Positions 59,774 through 64,000 of a DNA stretch of 64,000 nt are shown one piece after another. Numbering within the stretch: the stretch's first letter is position 1; every line of letters begins with the position of its first letter. A program made the position numbers and the translations under genes. Below the pieces are notes generated by a model, which saw nothing but the letters and a program-made list of their open reading frames with translations, did not search any database and was not told the DNA's origin. This DNA is from Acanthosoma haemorrhoidale (taxonomy: Eukaryota; Arthropoda; Insecta; Hemiptera; Acanthosomatidae): positions 90,691,474 through 90,755,473 of the forward strand of contig OV884011.1 of assembly GCA_930367205.1 (NCBI GenBank), read 5' to 3'.

Positions 59774-60073
59774 GAGAGAGAATAAGTACTATTTGGATAT
59801 AGATTTTGACTGACGGGTAATTAAACTTTCTCAAACCGTTATTGAATCTATAAATAGTCCCCCCTTAATTGTTTGATTTATGTAGGACTTGATTTTTTTT
59901 CCTTTTTTGCAATCTTTAATTAGTTATTACTGCTGGGTCATGTTTGTTGGAAAAGTGTATAATTCACCTTAATTTTGGTTGTTGTCATAATATTCCCTAT
60001 TGTTGAGAATAGTCGTAGGAAATAAAACCTTGTGAAATAAAATACACACATTACTCTATATCTTTACCTCACA
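59774..60073. repeat. 300-bp direct duplication, copy 1
   Basis: AATAAGTACTATTTGGATAT to CTCTATATCTTTACCTCAC; about 95% identical by eye to 60622-60934. AT-rich, no coding content. Confidence 0.85.
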
Positions 60074-60621
60074 TTTTATAAACGTTCCTGTCACTTTCAG
60101 TGAAAAAAAAAAATACGTAATAAAATATTTGTTTGGTCACTTTAGATCGATCTACCTGATAGATGCAATCTAACCCATATAGGTAAAAGTTCTTCATTTT
60201 TCTTGGCAATTATACAATGGGTGTTATCTCGACCGAAATAGTTTGCGTCATTATTTGCTATTTATGGTGTTACATAACCAATCGCATGGCCGAGGTTTCA
60301 AGGGAGTGGTAACCTGGATTTGATTTGAGGCCTTAAGCTGATAGAAATATGGCTAATCCGATTTGGATGATAGGTCCTTTAAATATCTTAATTTCACAAC
60401 TTTCCTGGGCTCGATTTTGTTTATGTAGATTTTTCTGTTTTCCAAATTTAATAATGTATTTTAATAGTGCATAATAATAATCACGTTTGACAACAAAGTA
60501 TTTTAATAATTGGTTTAAGGCAGATTTATCAGATGAGAATGAAAGGTTAAAAATGCCCATTTCTTTCTTTCTTCAGTTTCTTGTTTAAAAGAACTTCGTT
60601 TGAGGATTTCAGTATATATAT
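60074..60621. other. Spacer between duplicated blocks
   Basis: AT-rich. Near 60283 GCATGGCCGAG resembles a tRNA A-box, but nothing tRNA-like follows convincingly. Confidence 0.4.
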
Positions 60622-60934
60622 AGAGAAAATAAGTACTATTTGTATATTGATTTTGACTGACGGGTAATTAAACTTTCTCAAACCGTTATTGAATCTATAA
60701 ATATTCCCCCCTTAATTGTGTGATTTATGTAGGACTTGATTTTTTTTTCCCTTTTTGCAATCTTTAATTAGTTATTTAATTAATTACTGCTGGGTTATGT
60801 TTGTTGGAAAAGTGTATAATTCACCTTAATTTTGGTTTTTGTCATAATATTCCCAATTGTTGAGAATAGTCGTAGGAAATAAAACCTTGTGAAATAAAGT
60901 ACACACATTACTCTATATCTTTACCTCACTTTTA
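60622..60934. repeat. 300-bp direct duplication, copy 2
   Basis: Second copy of 59774-60073, offset about 850 bases, with a small insertion (TTAATTAA-type, near 60775) and scattered substitutions. Confidence 0.85.
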
Positions 60935-63795
60935 AATGAAGTGAAAGCCGCAGGTGTACCAACTCCAATTGTTTAAATAATTTCTACTTTCATCGACTTA
61001 GGAATGTCATTTAGAAATCAAACATGCTTTAGAAATGTGTTGCGGTGGTTTTCATTATAGTATGACTATGTAATAGGCCGGAGGAGGAAAGGGATGAATG
61101 TTCAAACTAACTATCAGAAATTCAATAACTTAGTCTTCAATTCAGGAGAAATAAATATTGATTAAAACTACATTCCTTTAATATTGTGGTACCCTATCCA
61201 CTATTCCCATGGACCCCTCTTATATCAATTCCTTACCATATACATTCAAGCAAATTCTGCATAATAGAAAAATTTCAAATTTAACTTTGCTGTCGTAGAT
61301 ACTTAATAATAAAATATAAATAAAACAGTTGTATTTTAAAAATATTTTAAGGTATTATTTATTTTATACTTATAACTTCTATTTTAAAATACAAAAACAC
61401 TTTTTTTCAATGCGACGAGTCAACCTGTTGAAATGATATGGCATGGTTTATTTTTCGCTCTATTTTTGTGAGTAACATTGATAATAGGTAGATTGAAAAG
61501 CAATTGACAGCTTCTCTACAGTGGCCTTTAATGATAATGCAGAATATAAAAATGGTAACCGTTATTGTAATCGAAATTTGTACTATCCTGGTTCAGAAGT
61601 TGTTTCAGCTCCTTGTTTGTGGATAATTTAATAAATAAAATAAAAGAGTATGGATTCAAATGCTAGTTATGCAACAAGCACTGTCATTATACTTTCGGTT
61701 AAATTTAATTGATCACCTTGTAGCTTAAAACTTGTTTCTTTAAATCTGGCATAAAACCAGTGATTGTCAAAGTCATTGTCAAAGTCATGAATCAATTAAA
61801 TTGAACCGCGAATCGGTCTCTTTGCTTTCTAGACATTCCAACGCGGAATCGAGAAATGGATAAAATCGATCCAAAAATCCACTTTTAACCAAAGAAGCTT
61901 CTGTGAGGGCAGTATTATTAATTTTACGCTTTAGTCCATTATTTAACTCTGAACTCCACGGTAACAGAAATAAATTTTTCGCCCTTTAACATTGATATTG
62001 GCAGCTTTGAAATGAAATTGTTGGAAATAAAAAATAAAGAATCGTGGAGCTCAAAATTCGAGCGTCTTTATGCCGATTTTGAGCTATTGGAGAAAAATGA
62101 ATGTGAATTAAGTTTACACCACAAGTGGTCTGCTTTGAAAGATCTGGAGAGGGAAGATATGTTGATTTTTAACACCTGGAACAGTATTCCTGACTCATAA
62201 GATCAACTGAAGAAACTAGTGTTTGCTGTTCTTTCCTTATTTGGGTCTACATATTTATGCAATCATTTTCATTTAAGCACGAACTTTATCAAGAGTAAAT
62301 TAAGAAATCGGCTTATCGATGAGAACTTGAAATCGTGCCTAAAATTAAAAACAACATACAAAGTTGACTTACCCATACTTTCCAAGGGAATGCAAGGCCA
62401 TTGTTCACATTAGTGGAGTATTTGTAATTTGTTTTAAGGATACCTTTTATATTATTTAACTTGTTATATTTTTAAATAAACATTATCTTTGTACAAGTAT
62501 GATACCAAGTTTTATTTAATGTACCGTTAGTTAAACTAAGACATTTTCAGCAAAGGCAAGCTCAAGAGTGTACCTTTAATTCAAATTATTTCCATAAAAA
62601 TGTCTCTACTAAAGCTAAAGCAACGCTTAAGATTAAAAAAATGGTTCTTTGAATAAACTTCAATTTTGTATTGTTTATATTTGGCTCGTTTGTATGACGA
62701 GTTTGCCAACCATTTGTCTAGCTCAACTCAAAAGGCCCAAGATTCCATAAATATCCCTTTTGCCGTTTTTATGCGTTTTCCGAGCACTGAGCGTTGCACA
62801 GATCGGTTCAACGAGACCTCACAAGTATCGGTCACGAAAATAGATAAAAGCATTAAAAACTTATTCTGCTCATTATTATTACTATAAACACAGAAATATT
62901 TTTATTTATTTCTTAATTCTTATAAGTTTGTCATATAAGTCTTTGTATCAGAGGTCTTACTTGTTCATTATCTATTACTATATTTTAATTTATTTTAGTT
63001 AACTCAATAAATTGTATGTGATCTGTACAATTTTTAGTTATATTGTGCTAACTAATTTGATACAGCGCTAGCTGATATCTTATGGGCATCCTTAGTGCTT
63101 CCTCGAAAGTTCTGAATAAAGGTAAAAGAATTTTACGGGACCTTAAAAATATAATAAAACTATTTTATAAATTATTTTAGCAGGAGTGTAACGTGGGTTA
63201 AACAAATTTAGTAGATAAGAATAAATCAATTGTATTCTAAAACACTTACGTAACTTACCTCTATTATGGTAAGTACACTGATAATAATACTACTTTTTGT
63301 TCAAACCCAAGAAAATTTGTTGCATGTCCTTATTATGCGCAAAAAGCAGAACTAAATTGTTGATTAGATGCAGGAATAATTAGTTTATTGAATTAATTAT
63401 ATTATTTATTTATCTTTTATAACATTTGATATCTTATTCGTTTTATGTTAGTAATCACCTGTTTATTCATGAATTTTTTTTTGCATAGATAGGGGATATA
63501 TTTGTATATTTTCCACTCGTATATCATAATTTGTATGAACCAATAATAATATATGACAAGAAAATTAGTTACACTACATTCCAGCAGCGGAGAAACGGTG
63601 AATTACACGAGAACTTTGAGCAGACTACGGTGGATGAATTCATTATACATATAACATATCAAATTCTTTTACTCCCTCCAACACATGACAAATCCCGTGT
63701 TCAACACGATTACCCGTTCCACCATCGATGGCAGCAAGAAGTCGAGGCTGGAACGTTATAGTTTGTAAGTTTAGTTTTTCCCTTATTGTAACTGA
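60935..63795. other. Gene-free AT-rich DNA
   Basis: Short plus-strand frames at 62012-62413 and 63531-63761 are hydrophilic but show no family motif. No splice-bounded exon is convincing. Confidence 0.4.
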
Positions 63796-63990
63796 AGGTG
63801 AGCCCCATCACCTAATCCAGTCTATTGTTTTTGTAATTTTAACTATAAAACGAAAAATGTTTGTAATTCTACCCTCCTTCAAATGCATGAAAAGGAGCCA
63901 TAAATCTGTAATTTGTTCATGTTATTTTTCATCTGTTTGTAAAAAAAATTTGAATAAAGGGGTTGAAATAAAAAAAATAATAAAAATGAG
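63796..63990 (+). repeat. Retroposon 3' tail, copy 2
   Basis: GAAGGTGAGCCCCATCACCTA, then TTCAAATGCAT, AAATCTGTAAT, GTTATTTTTCATCTG and GGGTTGAAATA plus A-rich end, in the same order as 34917-35116. Same retroposon family, moderately diverged. Confidence 0.6.
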
Positions 63991-64000
63991 TTGGGATGCA

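Noticed and set aside
59774..60934. LTR pair of a small retroelement
   Set aside because: Blocks have no TG...CA ends, no primer-binding site or polypurine tract, and no coding interior.

Overview
The window is AT-rich animal nuclear DNA, most likely from an insect. This is inferred from its mix of mobile elements (mariner, BEL/Pao, gypsy-type LTR elements, Jockey-like and I-like LINEs, tRNA-derived SINE fragments) and from the absence of any bacterial gene organisation. No complete host gene is visible. Nearly everything recognisable is a decayed mobile element, set in intergenic or intronic DNA full of stops and homopolymer runs.

Layout. 1-2262: 3' part of a gypsy/mdg4-type element (broken RNase H and integrase, short 3' LTR). 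4.7-6.5 kb: minus-strand LTR with primer-binding site and gag leader; relatives lie at 20.6-21.6, 30.8-31.1 and 55.1-55.9 kb. 9.4-11.2 kb: degraded Jockey-type LINE. 13.6 and 14.2 kb: an exact 100-bp direct repeat. 18.5-19.8 kb: a dead mariner. 25.5-29.2 kb: internally degraded BEL/Pao element with both LTRs, minus strand. 32.6 and 45.2-48.3 kb: pieces of a second Jockey-type LINE family. 34.0-34.2 kb: inverted pair of tRNA-derived SINE fragments. 34.9 and 63.8 kb: two copies of one retroposon 3' tail with a conserved hairpin. 43.45-44.74 kb: 34 copies of a 38-bp satellite. 47.07-47.34 kb: tandem repeat with a mariner MITE in one copy. 52.0-53.66 kb: composite insertion. 56.0-56.7 kb: possible terminal-inverted-repeat element. 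59.8-60.9 kb: a 300-bp direct duplication.

The most interesting locus is 51983-53658. The longest intact reading frame in the window (302 codons, minus strand) lies head to head with the 5'-truncated RNase H end of an I-like LINE that finishes in a (TAA)n tail. The whole 1.65-kb block is flanked by a perfect 11-bp direct repeat. The simplest reading is one target-primed retroposition in which the LINE reverse transcriptase switched from LINE RNA to another RNA. That second template was antisense to the reading frame, as expected for the genomic RNA of a negative-strand virus. The encoded protein starts with a basic nuclear-localisation-like motif and loosely resembles an orthomyxovirus-type nucleoprotein. 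The viral family is a tentative call by eye; the insertion structure is read directly from the sequence. The last 17 codons lie in the target repeat and host flank, so the frame is a virus-host fusion.

Limits: all family calls come from reading translations and repeats by eye. No search, alignment or expression data were available.
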